Assembly: GCA_019636565.1 (NCBI GenBank)
Contig: JAHBXG010000003.1
Location: 85,530 to 149,529, forward strand
Length of the DNA stretch: 64,000 nt
Source: Phycisphaeraceae bacterium
GTDB taxonomy: Bacteria; Planctomycetota; Phycisphaerae; Phycisphaerales; UBA1924
Direction: 5' to 3'
Shown here piece by piece: positions 41,998 to 53,150 of this stretch. Below the pieces are notes generated by a model that saw nothing but the letters and a program-made list of their open reading frames with translations, did not search any database and was not told where the DNA came from. A program made the translations under genes and the position numbers. Positions within the stretch are counted from its first letter, which is position 1. Each line of letters opens with the position of its first letter.

Positions 41998-42828
41998 ATG
42001 CGAAGCCTGGTCCGCATTGTCCGTGATCTTGCCCGAAACGCCCTGCCCGCCCTGACCCTTGTGCTGGGAGTGGCTGTGGCGCTCGCGCCGGTCGGCTGCG
42101 CTTCGAAGGTCATCGAAGTACCGATCGCGGGACTTGAAGTGCTGGAGCACACGCCGACGATCGCCGTGGACGCCGACAACATCCGCGGCGCGGTTCTGAT
42201 TCGGGTCAACCCCAGATTGACCGCCCCGCGTGTGACGGCCAATGCCGGAACAAAGCGAGGCGAGCCGCTGGAGAACTCTGAAGGCGTCAAGTGGGCCAAG
42301 GCGCAGATCACGGAAAACGACGGTCGCGCCATTCTGACTGTTCGGAGCGTGCCCGGTTCTGTCGAAGAAGGCCAGCCCGAAGCTTGGGTGCAATTGAAGA
42401 TCGAAATCCCGTCGTGCGACGGAATCCGCGTGAAGAACTCCGACGGCGCGATCGAAGTGAGGGGCGTGAATGGCGCGATCAACATCGACAACGGCGGCGC
42501 GGGGCGGCCCGGCGGAAGTGTCTATGTCGAGGTCGGCAAGCCCAACACCTCGCCGATCATCGTCAACACCGAGCGGGGCGATATCGACCTGATTCTGCCG
42601 ACCGATTCCACGGGCAAGGTTGAACTCATCTCCGGGAGCGGTGCGCTCGCGGCCATCGTGGCCTGGACGGGCCAGGTGACCAACAGCTCGATCAAACCGG
42701 GCCTGTACACCGGCATTCTGAACTGGGGCGAGAACCCGATCCGTCTGAAGACGGTCGATGGCCAGGTGCGCATGCACGTTGGGCCGTACCGCTTCGGCAA
42801 TCCGCAGAACAAGTACTACTACCAGTAA
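41998..42828 (+). CDS. Predicted lipoprotein, beta-helix/adhesin-like (276 aa)
   Basis: ATG at 41998 with AAGGAG nearby. The signal peptide ends in the lipobox LAPVGCAS (Cys near residue 35). The mature region has strand-rich repeats such as IRVKNSDGAIEVRGVNGAINI, VYVEVGKPNTSPIIVNTERGDIDLILP, resembling the DUF4097/head-domain adhesin pattern. It is probably surface- or outer-membrane-attached. Function unknown; transcription starts inside the preceding gap. Confidence 0.82.
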   Translation: MRSLVRIVRDLARNALPALTLVLGVAVALAPVGCASKVIEVPIAGLEVLEHTPTIAVDADNIRGAVLIRVNPRLTAPRVTANAGTKRGEPLENSEGVKWAKAQITENDGRAILTVRSVPGSVEEGQPEAWVQLKIEIPSCDGIRVKNSDGAIEVRGVNGAINIDNGGAGRPGGSVYVEVGKPNTSPIIVNTERGDIDLILPTDSTGKVELISGSGALAAIVAWTGQVTNSSIKPGLYTGILNWGENPIRLKTVDGQVRMHVGPYRFGNPQNKYYYQ

Positions 42829-42868
42829 ACGCTCGCGGCGACGATCGATCGCGCCGGCAAGCCCCCGT

Positions 42869-43702
42869 TCAGGCGGCGCGACGCATCGACATCTGCCGGT
42901 CCTGCAGGGCCTGCACGTAGTTCACGAGCAGATCGGACACGAAGGGCCGATAGGCTGCGTGGAACGCGAACTCGAACGAGACGCCCGCATAGACATCCTG
43001 CTCGTGGTTCAGATGCGTATGACAGATTCGCGCGGTAACTCCGAGCGGAGCCGGCATTTCCGGGCGCAGGTCAAAGCGTGCCCAGATGAGTTTGGAACGG
43101 TTCACGCCGCTGGTTTCGTTGCGGGGCACGAGCAGACCGACGCCGCCTCCACCGATGTTCAGCAGTTTGGCCTTAAAGACCGGGCCGACTTCGGGCATGA
43201 CGGTCGAACCGCCGCTGTACATCGAAGCACGGCAAGCGACTTCCGCCGGGATGGCGGACATCGGATCGAGAAGCGGGAAGCACTCGACTTCGGGCAGGCG
43301 CACTTCCGCCGTCGCGACGCGGAGGAACTGACGGCGCTGGCAGCGCTCGACGTTTTCCGGCATTTGGAGGCGCAGCGCGGGCATCATGCCGCGGGGGCCG
43401 GGCGTGGTCGTCATGCCCATGGATTTGGAGCGGAACATCCAGCGGTTCTGGCCCACCGAAAGGATGCCGACGACATCGATATTTTCGTTGAGGTGAATGG
43501 CGTTGCCCATGGCAACGGGCGCTTCGACCACGAGTTCGGCATCGTCGAAGCGGATGACACGCACGCGCCAGACAAGATCGCCGCTGTCGGCCTCCGGGTC
43601 GATCCCGGGCCGCGCCACGGTGAACTCGATGCCGCCGCTGCGGTCCTTGATGTGCTGAAGACAATCACGCCAACGTTCGGTTCTGGAGCGGCTTGCGGGC
43701 AC
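42869..43702 (-). CDS. PilZ-like domain protein (277 aa)
   Basis: I take GTG at 43702 as the start because AGGAG lies 7 bases upstream; the frame to 43735 begins with ATG without a ribosome site. The N-terminal half is beta-rich (YcgR-N-like). The second half has RRQFLRVATAE, corresponding to the PilZ RxxxR signature for cyclic di-GMP, and LLNIGGGGVGLLV, a variant of the (D/N)xSxxG motif. This suggests c-di-GMP-dependent control of motility or surface processes. The binding motif is imperfect, so binding is inference. Confidence 0.78.
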   Translation of the reverse strand: MPASRSRTERWRDCLQHIKDRSGGIEFTVARPGIDPEADSGDLVWRVRVIRFDDAELVVEAPVAMGNAIHLNENIDVVGILSVGQNRWMFRSKSMGMTTTPGPRGMMPALRLQMPENVERCQRRQFLRVATAEVRLPEVECFPLLDPMSAIPAEVACRASMYSGGSTVMPEVGPVFKAKLLNIGGGGVGLLVPRNETSGVNRSKLIWARFDLRPEMPAPLGVTARICHTHLNHEQDVYAGVSFEFAFHAAYRPFVSDLLVNYVQALQDRQMSMRRAA

Positions 43703-43829
43703 GGTGCATCTCCTGCGTAGGAATCGCAGGAGCATCGGCCCCGGCGGGGCACGGGTTCATCGTGAAACCTCGGTGCGGGTGTTTTCGGACTGGCGCGTCC
43801 CCTACCACCCCAACTCCCGACCCAATTGC

Positions 43830-44237
43830 TCATTTCAAGTCGCGGACGATCACCAGCACTTCTTTGCCCTCGGCCGGAAAATAGATGCGGCCCCGGCTGA
43901 TGCGTTTGTCGGTTGTGGTCGCGGTGAGGACCATCTGGTACCGCTCGGCGTCCTTGTCGGTGATCGGAATCTTGAACTCGCCGCTCTGATCGGAGACGCC
44001 GGTGCCGATGATCGGTCCGTTCTGCCCTTCGGCGACGAACCGGCGGACGACGATGGATGTTTCACCGATGCCCTCGTCTTTGAAGCGGGGGTCTGCGGTT
44101 TCCAGAACGGTGACCACGTTGCCCGGCCCGGGGATGACGCGACCTGTGAGCGAGCTGTTTCCGGCGCAGCCGCCCAGCACGAAGGCCGCACCGACGAGCG
44201 CGGGAAAACCGAAACGAGCGATGAGATTCGTTGTCAC
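43830..44237 (-). CDS. Small predicted lipoprotein with carboxypeptidase-regulatory-like domain (135 aa)
   Basis: GTG start with GGAG 9 bases upstream. The signal peptide ends in the lipobox VLGGCAG (Cys near 24). The mature part (SLTGRVIPGPGNVVTVLE and GVSDQSGEFKIPITDKDA) resembles a carboxypeptidase-regulatory/transthyretin-like beta sandwich. It is the last gene before the PilZ gene on the same strand. Function unknown. Confidence 0.8.
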   Translation of the reverse strand: MTTNLIARFGFPALVGAAFVLGGCAGNSSLTGRVIPGPGNVVTVLETADPRFKDEGIGETSIVVRRFVAEGQNGPIIGTGVSDQSGEFKIPITDKDAERYQMVLTATTTDKRISRGRIYFPAEGKEVLVIVRDLK

Positions 44238-44267
44238 GAGAAGGGTCTCCGCAAAGAGGCATTGGGC

Positions 44268-44960
44268 TTAGAGCGCGGCCTTGAGTTCTTCGGGGCTGGG
44301 CAGATCGGCCGTGGACGCAAGGCCGAAGTGATCGAGGAATTGGCGGGTGGTGCCGTAGAGCAGCGGGCGACCGAGTTCTTCCGCACGCCCCCGAATTCCA
44401 ACGAGGTGGCGATCGATCAGGCTTTTGAGGACTTCGCCGCAGGAAACGCCCCGGATGGATTCCAGTTCGGCGCGGGTGATTGGCTGGCGGTAGGCGATGA
44501 TCGCGAGCGTTTCGACGGCGGCCTTGGAAAGGCGGGTCTGCTGGCGATCCTTGTGGAAGCGCGCGAGCGTGGGAGCGAAGGCCGGGAGCGTCATGACGCG
44601 CAGGCCGCCGGCGACGCGCTCGATGCGGAACGATCGCGGGGCGGCTTCGTATTCCGCGTTGAGTGCGGCCACCAATTGCTCGATGATCCGCTCCGCGGAT
44701 TCGACGACGGCGGATCGCTTGGCGCTCGCTCGCTTCTGCGTCTCGGTCGGCTCGTCGCCCGACTTGGCCGATGCTTCGGGCTTCTCTTCAGGGATCAATC
44801 CGAGCGCCCGGGCGGCCTTTTCAGCCGGAATGGGCTTATCGATGCTCAGCAGCAACGCTTCGAGGTGGCCCTTGAGGGGCGCGATCGAGGCATCGAGAGA
44901 TGGCGGGGATTGCTCGGTCGATTCGACTTCCGTGTCTTTCATGCGTGTGGCCTCATCCAT
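44268..44960 (-). CDS. scpB: Chromosome segregation and condensation protein ScpB
   Basis: A 230-residue protein. The paired winged-helix ScpB core is shown by LEALLLSIDKPIPAEKAARAL, KDRQQTRLSKAAVETLAIIAYRQPITRAELESIRGV and LGRPLLYGTTRQFLDHFGL. An acidic low-complexity insert sits near 60-80. With ScpA and SMC it condenses and resolves the chromosome; no scpA gene is in this window. The start may be ATG at 44960 or the internal 44942. Confidence 0.93.
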   Translation of the reverse strand: MDEATRMKDTEVESTEQSPPSLDASIAPLKGHLEALLLSIDKPIPAEKAARALGLIPEEKPEASAKSGDEPTETQKRASAKRSAVVESAERIIEQLVAALNAEYEAAPRSFRIERVAGGLRVMTLPAFAPTLARFHKDRQQTRLSKAAVETLAIIAYRQPITRAELESIRGVSCGEVLKSLIDRHLVGIRGRAEELGRPLLYGTTRQFLDHFGLASTADLPSPEELKAAL

Positions 44961-45013
44961 GGGGCAACTGACAATATCAGATCGGCACGGTTGCCGCGCC
45001 GGCTCGATTCCCG

Positions 45014-46177
45014 CTATTTGAGCAGCGCGTCCAGCAGTTCGGGGATTCCCTGCGCCCGGGTGGCGACGGTCTCGACGATCGGGCGCTTGCCGGCCACATC
45101 CTTCAGATCGCGGACCAGTTCGTTCTCGCCCGGGTGGTCGGCCTTGTTGCAGACGAAGATGTCGGCGATTTCAAGAATGCCCGCCTTGTCCATCTGCACG
45201 GCATCGCCCATGCCGGGAGTGAGCACGACGGCGGTGAAATCGACGTGCTGGCGGATGCGTGTCTCGTTCTGGCCCGCCCCGACCGTCTCTACAAAGAGTG
45301 TGTCAAAGGCCAGATCCGGGTCGGCGTGCGCGCCGCCGATGAGTTCGACGATTTCCGGGAGGGCGTGGTAGTCTTCGCCGCTGATCGCAAGGCTGCGGTA
45401 ATAGACGCTTTCGCCCAAGTTGTTGAAATCGACCCGGAGGCGATCGCCGAGCAGTGCACCGTTTGTGATCGGGCTCATGGGATCAAAGGCGATCACAGCG
45501 CACCGGCCGCGGCAAGTGGTGTCGTTCGTGTCCTTCGCGCGCCGGGTGAACTCCCCCACCAGTTGCGCGACCAGCGTGGATTTGCCGGCGCCCGGCGAGC
45601 CGGTGATGCCGATGACGCGCCGAGGTCGCTTGCGCTTGGCGCCGGCGTGCGGCTTCTTGTTGTCGTGGACGAGCGAGATATCGCGGGCCAGTTGCGCAGT
45701 GCCGGCGGCGATGTTCTCGCCTCTGGGCTTGGTCGCTTCGCGCACGGCGTTGACGATATCGATCAGTCCCGTGCCGGTGGTGAAGCACTTGGAGATGCCG
45801 GCCTTCGCGAGCGTCTCCAGATCCTCCTGAGGCAGAATCCCGCCCATGTAAACGGGCAAGTCGGGCCGCCCCACTTCCTTGAGCGCCTTCATGAGGTTTG
45901 GACCGAGAACCAGGTGCGAGTTGCTCATCATCGAAGCGGCGATGACGTCGCAGTCTTCGTCGCGCGCGGAGATTGCCAGGCTGCGGGGGGTTTGCCAAAG
46001 GCCGGAATAGATAACGTGGACGCCGGAATCGCGGAGGGCACGGGCAATGACCTTGACGCCCCGGTCGTGGCCGTCAAGCCCCATCTTGCCCAGCAGCACC
46101 CGTGGCCGGTGCGGCAGATCGGCGCAGCGGTCCTTCTTTTCAAATTCGGTCGTCGCGGTATTGAGCGCGGTTGTCAT
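45014..46177 (-). CDS. Fusion of cobalamin-binding domain and MeaB/ArgK-type GTPase
   Basis: A 387-residue protein. Residues 20-155 are a B12-binding Rossmann domain as at the C-terminus of methylmalonyl-CoA mutase (RVLLGKMGLDGHDRGVKVIARALRDSG with the His ligand in DGHDRG, and YSGLWQTP...GRPDLPVYMGGILP). Residues 185-387 are a G3E-family MeaB GTPase: P-loop GITGSPGAGKST, FDTLFVETVGAGQNE, VCNKADHPGEN. Fused mutases of the IcmF type have B12-GTPase-mutase order; this protein stops after the GTPase, so it could be a detached IcmF front end or a combined small subunit/chaperone for a separate mutase. No mutase large subunit is in the window. Confidence 0.88.
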   Translation of the reverse strand: MTTALNTATTEFEKKDRCADLPHRPRVLLGKMGLDGHDRGVKVIARALRDSGVHVIYSGLWQTPRSLAISARDEDCDVIAASMMSNSHLVLGPNLMKALKEVGRPDLPVYMGGILPQEDLETLAKAGISKCFTTGTGLIDIVNAVREATKPRGENIAAGTAQLARDISLVHDNKKPHAGAKRKRPRRVIGITGSPGAGKSTLVAQLVGEFTRRAKDTNDTTCRGRCAVIAFDPMSPITNGALLGDRLRVDFNNLGESVYYRSLAISGEDYHALPEIVELIGGAHADPDLAFDTLFVETVGAGQNETRIRQHVDFTAVVLTPGMGDAVQMDKAGILEIADIFVCNKADHPGENELVRDLKDVAGKRPIVETVATRAQGIPELLDALLK

Positions 46178-46258
46178 GCGTTAACGATTCTAAGCGGTTC
46201 GGCGGGGTTTGCCGCGACTCAAACGCCGAAACGAGCATCGGAATGTGCGGTATTCTTC

Positions 46259-47011
46259 ATGACTATCCAAGCGATCGACCCGACCCATCCCCACGCGTTG
46301 ACACGGGCACAGACTCTTTATCTGTGGCTGACCGCTGTCAACGTCACGGCACTGGTGCTCGCAAACATTCTGGGTGTCAAGTTTTTCTCGTTCGATACGG
46401 GCTGGTCGGTCTTGGGGTGGCAAGGGAAGATCGAACACACGGTCGGGATGCTGCCGTTTCCGATTACATTTCTGATCACCGATCTGCTCACGGAATTCTT
46501 CGGTCGCAAGGCGGCGCGGCAAACAACCTATGTGGCGTTCGCCATGGCGGTCTTCGCGTTCATTCTGATCAGTGTCGGGCGCAAGATCCCGATTCTCGAA
46601 GGCATCCCCGGAACGGCCAATCAGGCAGCGTTCGAGAATATTTTCGGATCGGCGACGCTGATGTATGTCGCCTCGCTGATCGCGTTCCTGCTCGGCTCGC
46701 TGCTCGACATCTTCGTGTTCACGATCTTCAAGCGCATGACGGGCGGCAAGATGGTGTGGCTGCGTGCGACCGGTAGCACGATCATCAGCCAGATGTTCGA
46801 TTCGTTGCTTGTGACGTGGCTCTTCTTCTTCGGGTTTCCCAGGCTGCTCGGGCAGGATTCTGCCACGCTCGACTTTGTGATCCGCACGGCGTTTACGGGG
46901 TACATCCTGAAGTTCGTGATCGCGATTCTGCTGACGCCGGCGATCTATCTGGGGCGCTGGGCGATCGCAAAGGCGTTCAATCTGCGACCGGTTCCGGCGA
47001 GCGAGGCGTAG
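46259..47011 (+). CDS. yhhQ: Queuosine-precursor transporter family protein (VUT/YhhQ)
   Basis: A 250-residue membrane protein from ATG at 46259 with about six spans. VNVTALVLANILGVKFFSF, FPITFLITDLLTEFFGRKAARQ, and SLLDIFVFTIFKRMTGGKMVWLRATGST are the characteristic YhhQ/VUT motifs. It is thought to import preQ0/preQ1. It is divergent from the B12-MeaB gene; the other queuosine genes are not here. Confidence 0.9.
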   Translation: MTIQAIDPTHPHALTRAQTLYLWLTAVNVTALVLANILGVKFFSFDTGWSVLGWQGKIEHTVGMLPFPITFLITDLLTEFFGRKAARQTTYVAFAMAVFAFILISVGRKIPILEGIPGTANQAAFENIFGSATLMYVASLIAFLLGSLLDIFVFTIFKRMTGGKMVWLRATGSTIISQMFDSLLVTWLFFFGFPRLLGQDSATLDFVIRTAFTGYILKFVIAILLTPAIYLGRWAIAKAFNLRPVPASEA

Positions 47012-47017
47012 CGACGG

Positions 47018-47578
47018 CTACAAACGTCCGAGGCGCGCGGCGAGCAGAACCGCGAGGATGGACTTCCCATCTTCGAGTCGACCATCGGAGGCCATCGCGA
47101 TCGCGTCGGCGGCTGGAACGATTTCGACCTCGATCGATTCGTCTTCTTCAAGATCCTGCCCGACGTGCGTGAGCCCCGTCGCGAGAAATGTGTACATCCG
47201 CTCGTCGGACATGCCCGGCGAAGGCAGGAATTCGACCAGCGGTTCGATGTTGGCGGCGCGATAGCCGGTTTCTTCGATCAGTTCGCGACCGGCACAGACG
47301 ATTGGTTGTTCCCCTTTTTCGAGCGTCCCCGCCGGGATTTCGAGAAGGGGCCGGCCGATCGAATACCGGTGATTGCGGACAAACACCACACTCTTGCCGC
47401 CGGCGGCCTCCAGAACCGGAAGGATGACTGCCGCACCGCCGTGGCGAACCAGATCGACTTGGAGCGTGCGGCCGCCGGGCATGGCGACGCTCACGACTTC
47501 GAAATCGAACTTGCGGCCGTGGCGTACGGTCGTTCGCCCGATCTCGCGGATACCCTCGTCATCGCGCGGTGTGCTCAT
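47018..47578 (-). CDS. NUDIX hydrolase
   Basis: A 186-residue protein from ATG at 47578. The Nudix box reads GTLEKGEQPIVCAGRELIEETGY, near residues 90-115, with the metal-binding glutamates. The preceding beta-rich stretch and ADP-ribose-pyrophosphatase-like order (GRPLLEIPAGTLEKGE) suggest activity on nucleoside diphosphate derivatives such as ADP-ribose; the substrate is inferred. Start-to-start distance to the divergent ABC gene is only 18 bp. Confidence 0.9.
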   Translation of the reverse strand: MSTPRDDEGIREIGRTTVRHGRKFDFEVVSVAMPGGRTLQVDLVRHGGAAVILPVLEAAGGKSVVFVRNHRYSIGRPLLEIPAGTLEKGEQPIVCAGRELIEETGYRAANIEPLVEFLPSPGMSDERMYTFLATGLTHVGQDLEEDESIEVEIVPAADAIAMASDGRLEDGKSILAVLLAARLGRL

Positions 47579-47595
47579 GGACCGAGCGTATCTCG

Positions 47596-48441
47596 ATGCC
47601 GCCCGCACCAGCCAACTCCAAATTGTCCGGCTCGACCGGCGGCGCGCCCAGGGCGCTCGCGGGCGGGCCAGAAGCCGGTGAGGAACGCCCCCCCATTATC
47701 CAGTTGCGGGACGTCTACAAATCATTTCAATCGCTGCACGTGCTCTCGGGGGTGGACCTGGACATCCCTGAGGGAAAAACAACCGTGGTGCTCGGCCCAT
47801 CTGGCTCTGGCAAGAGCGTAATGCTGAAGCACATTGTCGGGCTGCTCCAGCCGGACAAGGGCGAGATCTATTTTGACGGGCAGCGCATCGACAATCTGAA
47901 GGAGCGCGATCTGACGGACGTTCGTCTCCAGATCGGGCTGCTCTTTCAAGGCGGGGCGCTCTTTGATTCGCTGACGGTGGAAGAGAACATCGAGTTTCCG
48001 CTCCGCGAGCACACCAAACTCACGCGCGAGGAGCGGCACGAGCGGGTCGCGCGGGCGCTTGAGGTCGTGGATTTGAAAGGGATGTTCCTGAAACTGCCGG
48101 CGCAACTCTCGGGCGGACAACGCAAGCGCGTGGCGCTGGCCCGGGCGATTGCCCTTGAGCCTCGGGTGGTGCTCTACGACGAGCCGACCACGGGCCTGGA
48201 CCCGATCCGCTCCGACGGCATCAACGAATTGATTCTGAAACTGAACAGGAACATGGGCGTGACGAGCATTGTGGTCACGCACGACTTGGTCTCGGCCCGA
48301 AAGGTGGCCGACCGGTGCGTCATGCTGCTGCACGGAAAGATCGCCGCCGAAGGGACATACGACGAACTTGCCCATCACGAGAATGCGCAGGTGCGTCACT
48401 TCTTCATGGGCCAATACGATCACGAGGACGAGAACGACTGA
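47596..48441 (+). CDS. ABC transporter ATP-binding protein, MlaF type
   Basis: A 281-residue ATPase. Walker A GPSGSGKSV, signature LSGGQRKRVALARAIAL, Walker B VVLYDEPTTGLDP and a terminal HENAQVRHFFMGQ. The region LLFQGGALFDSLTVEENIEFPLRE and the downstream MCE-domain gene identify it as the ATPase of an MCE lipid-transport system. The first about 40 residues are a non-conserved, GAPRAL-rich extension. No MlaE permease gene lies next to it. Confidence 0.9.
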   Translation: MPPAPANSKLSGSTGGAPRALAGGPEAGEERPPIIQLRDVYKSFQSLHVLSGVDLDIPEGKTTVVLGPSGSGKSVMLKHIVGLLQPDKGEIYFDGQRIDNLKERDLTDVRLQIGLLFQGGALFDSLTVEENIEFPLREHTKLTREERHERVARALEVVDLKGMFLKLPAQLSGGQRKRVALARAIALEPRVVLYDEPTTGLDPIRSDGINELILKLNRNMGVTSIVVTHDLVSARKVADRCVMLLHGKIAAEGTYDELAHHENAQVRHFFMGQYDHEDEND

Positions 48442-48463
48442 GCCCGGCCCAATCGGAAGCCCA

Positions 48464-49492
48464 ATGAACAAGTCCGTGGTACGAGATTTTCTGGTCGGGC
48501 TTACCGCCATCATCGGCGTAGGCGGTCTGCTGATCATGTTCATGCTCTTTGGCGAGTTCCGCAAGCGCTTCGAGCAGGTGTATCCGGTCAAACTCTCGAT
48601 GCCGTATGGCGCGGGAGTCGGTGGCACATCGCCGGTGCTGTTCAACGGCGTGCGCGTGGGCGCGATCACAAATCTTTCGGTTGCCAATCCTCCGACCGAT
48701 GGCATCATCGCGACGCTCAAGGTGGAGAAGGGGATCAAGATCCCGCGTGATCTCGCCGTGTACGTGGAAAAAGGGCTTGTGGGCGATTCCCAGATGTCGC
48801 TTTCGTTCGCGGAAGGCGCGGACCAGACGGCGTTTATTCCCGAGGACGCGTTCCTTCCCGGGCGCGACACGGCACCGATCCGCGTTGTTCCCCGTTCCTT
48901 GTTCAGCGATCTGCAGCGGCCACTCGAGCGCCTCTCAACCACGGCCGAGAAATTTGAGAAGTTCGCCGACACCTACACGCGTGTGGGCGAGAGTCTGCAG
49001 GCGTTGCTCGAGCCGCGCAAACCGGGCGATATCGAGGCGGGCAGGCAGCCGACCGTTGCCAGCATTCTCGCACGGATCGACACGCTGCTGGCGGGCATGA
49101 ACAAGTGGGTCGCGGATGATTCGCTGTACAACAGCCTGAAGGACAACTCCGACAAGATCAGCCAGTTGATGACCGATGCGCAGGCCGCGGCCAGGAGCAT
49201 CGATGCCGCCGCGAAAAACCTCGACGCCAAGGGTGAACGCGCGGTTGCGGCCGTGGAGTCGCTGGGCCGTGACGCCAAGTCCACGCTCTCGCGCCTGGAC
49301 GGCGCGCTGACCGATGTCGGCGCGATCGCGGGCAAGATCAACCGGGGGGAGGGCACCGCCGGGCAACTGGTGAACAACCCGGACCTCTACCGCTCGCTGA
49401 ATTCCGCCGCGGACCGCCTTGACAAGGCGCTGATTGAATTGCAGTTGCTGCTGCAGAAGTTCAAGGCGGAGGGGATTAAGGTCGGGCTTTAA
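48464..49492 (+). CDS. MCE-domain protein (MlaD-like)
   Basis: A 342-residue protein. One membrane anchor near 10-32 is followed by an MCE domain (about 40-130: PYGAGVGGTSPVLFNGVRVGAI and LAVYVEKGLVGDSQMSLSF). The remainder is a long alpha-helical/coiled-coil region (GAIAGKINRGEGTAGQLVNNPDLYRSLN), typical of periplasmic MCE shafts. It probably forms a hexameric lipid channel with the ATPase upstream, spaced 22 bp. The complex lacks its permease in this window. Confidence 0.9.
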   Translation: MNKSVVRDFLVGLTAIIGVGGLLIMFMLFGEFRKRFEQVYPVKLSMPYGAGVGGTSPVLFNGVRVGAITNLSVANPPTDGIIATLKVEKGIKIPRDLAVYVEKGLVGDSQMSLSFAEGADQTAFIPEDAFLPGRDTAPIRVVPRSLFSDLQRPLERLSTTAEKFEKFADTYTRVGESLQALLEPRKPGDIEAGRQPTVASILARIDTLLAGMNKWVADDSLYNSLKDNSDKISQLMTDAQAAARSIDAAAKNLDAKGERAVAAVESLGRDAKSTLSRLDGALTDVGAIAGKINRGEGTAGQLVNNPDLYRSLNSAADRLDKALIELQLLLQKFKAEGIKVGL

Positions 49493-49504
49493 TCCGATTC
49501 CGTT

Positions 49505-50896
<1,392 letters not shown>

Positions 50897-50940
50897 TCAA
50901 TCGGTGTGGTATGGTTGTGCTGCACGATTCGAAACCTGAT

Positions 50941-51648
50941 ATGCCCCAAGACTTCACCAAACGCATCGCGCAACTCTCGACCGACCTGGAGTCCCAGGGC
51001 CGTCGCGTTCAGGCACTGCTCGAACTCGCACTCGACTCGTTTTTCACGCGCGACGGGGTGAAAGCGGCCCAGGTGAACAGCGACGACGACGCCATCGACG
51101 CTGCGGACGTGGCGATCGAAAAAGCCTGCGTTTCGCTCCTGAACGACGCGACCAACGAAGGGGCGAGCCTCGGAGAGAGCGACCTTCGGCGGGTGCTCAC
51201 CATCGTGAAAATCAACAACGAACTCGAGCGAGTGGCGGATGTGGCGGTCGACCTTTCGGATTTGGTGAAGCCGATGGTTTCGGGGGGCACGGCGCAAACC
51301 CGGGCTTTCCCGGCGACGTTCCGCATGATGGCCAACAGCGTCATCGGGATCCTCCGCGACACCACCACGGCGTTCGCACGGATGGATGCCCCGCTCGCCA
51401 AGGTGGTGCTTCAAAGCCAGCACTGCGTGACGGCGTTCAAGGATGCGATCATCCGCGACGGTGAGCAGCAGATCGCCAAGGGGCAGATGACGATCGACTT
51501 CGCGTTCCTGCTGCTGGAGGTCGCGAGCCAGTGCGAACTGGTTGCGGATCACTGCACCAACGTGGCCGAGCAGATTATTTACTCGAGCACCGGCGCGATC
51601 GTGCGGCACACGCCGACGCAGTGGATCGAGATTCCGAGGCAGGGCTGA
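50941..51648 (+). CDS. phoU: PhoU-domain protein
   Basis: A 235-residue protein from ATG at 50941. Two PhoU helical repeats (LALDSFFTRDGVKAAQVNSDDDAIDAAD then ELERVADVAVDLSDLVKP, and ELVADHCTNVAEQIIYSSTG) with conserved metal-like acidic residues. It is about the length of normal PhoU. No pst transporter gene is nearby, so it may act with phosphate transport elsewhere. Function as a phosphate signalling regulator is inference from family. Confidence 0.85.
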   Translation: MPQDFTKRIAQLSTDLESQGRRVQALLELALDSFFTRDGVKAAQVNSDDDAIDAADVAIEKACVSLLNDATNEGASLGESDLRRVLTIVKINNELERVADVAVDLSDLVKPMVSGGTAQTRAFPATFRMMANSVIGILRDTTTAFARMDAPLAKVVLQSQHCVTAFKDAIIRDGEQQIAKGQMTIDFAFLLLEVASQCELVADHCTNVAEQIIYSSTGAIVRHTPTQWIEIPRQG

Positions 51649-51665
51649 GTTTCACGCGGGGCGTG

Positions 51666-51893
51666 GTGCAGAAGATTCAGTACCCATCCAGCGGTCCGAC
51701 ACCCAGCACACGATCGCTCGCGATTGTGGGAACTCTGCTCGCCGCCGGGATGATTGGCATCGCGCTCGCAACTTCGAAGTCTTGTGAACCGGGTCACGAT
51801 CCGCAATCCATCCGACTCGACCCGAGCATTGTGATTCCGCCCTCGATGTACTCTCGGCCCGCTTCTTCGGGCCGCTCCGGCCGCGGGCGTTGA
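51666..51893 (+). CDS. Possible small membrane protein (75 aa)
   Basis: A frame from GTG at 51666 (a second GTG is at 51663) codes for a polar N-terminus, a single hydrophobic segment (LAIVGTLLAAGMIGIALA) and a polar, Ser/Arg/Gly-rich tail. No clear ribosome site, and it directly follows phoU. Coding potential is plausible, but evidence is weak and no family is known. Confidence 0.35.
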   Translation: MQKIQYPSSGPTPSTRSLAIVGTLLAAGMIGIALATSKSCEPGHDPQSIRLDPSIVIPPSMYSRPASSGRSGRGR

Positions 51894-51947
51894 AAGTGCG
51901 TTTTCGTCCGCTGCGTGCGCTTCATTCCGACATCCCCAAATGAAACA

Positions 51948-51971
51948 CGCCCAGTCGCGATCGACTGGGCG
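51948..51971 (-). terminator. Likely terminator of recA
   Basis: A perfect 10-bp stem CGCCCAGTCG/CGACTGGGCG with a 4-base loop, 28 bp past the recA stop codon on the minus strand, followed by TGTTTCATTTG, which is only moderately T-rich. It might also stop the plus-strand PhoU unit. Confidence 0.6.
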
Positions 51972-51998
51972 CGTTCGAGTTTCTGATTCAGAAGAGCC

Positions 51999-53150
<1,152 letters not shown>

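Noticed and set aside
43704..45371. 555-residue plus-strand frame across the lipoprotein, scpB and B12-MeaB genes
   Set aside because: It spans several genes on the other strand, which have clear motifs; it is a GC-driven open frame.
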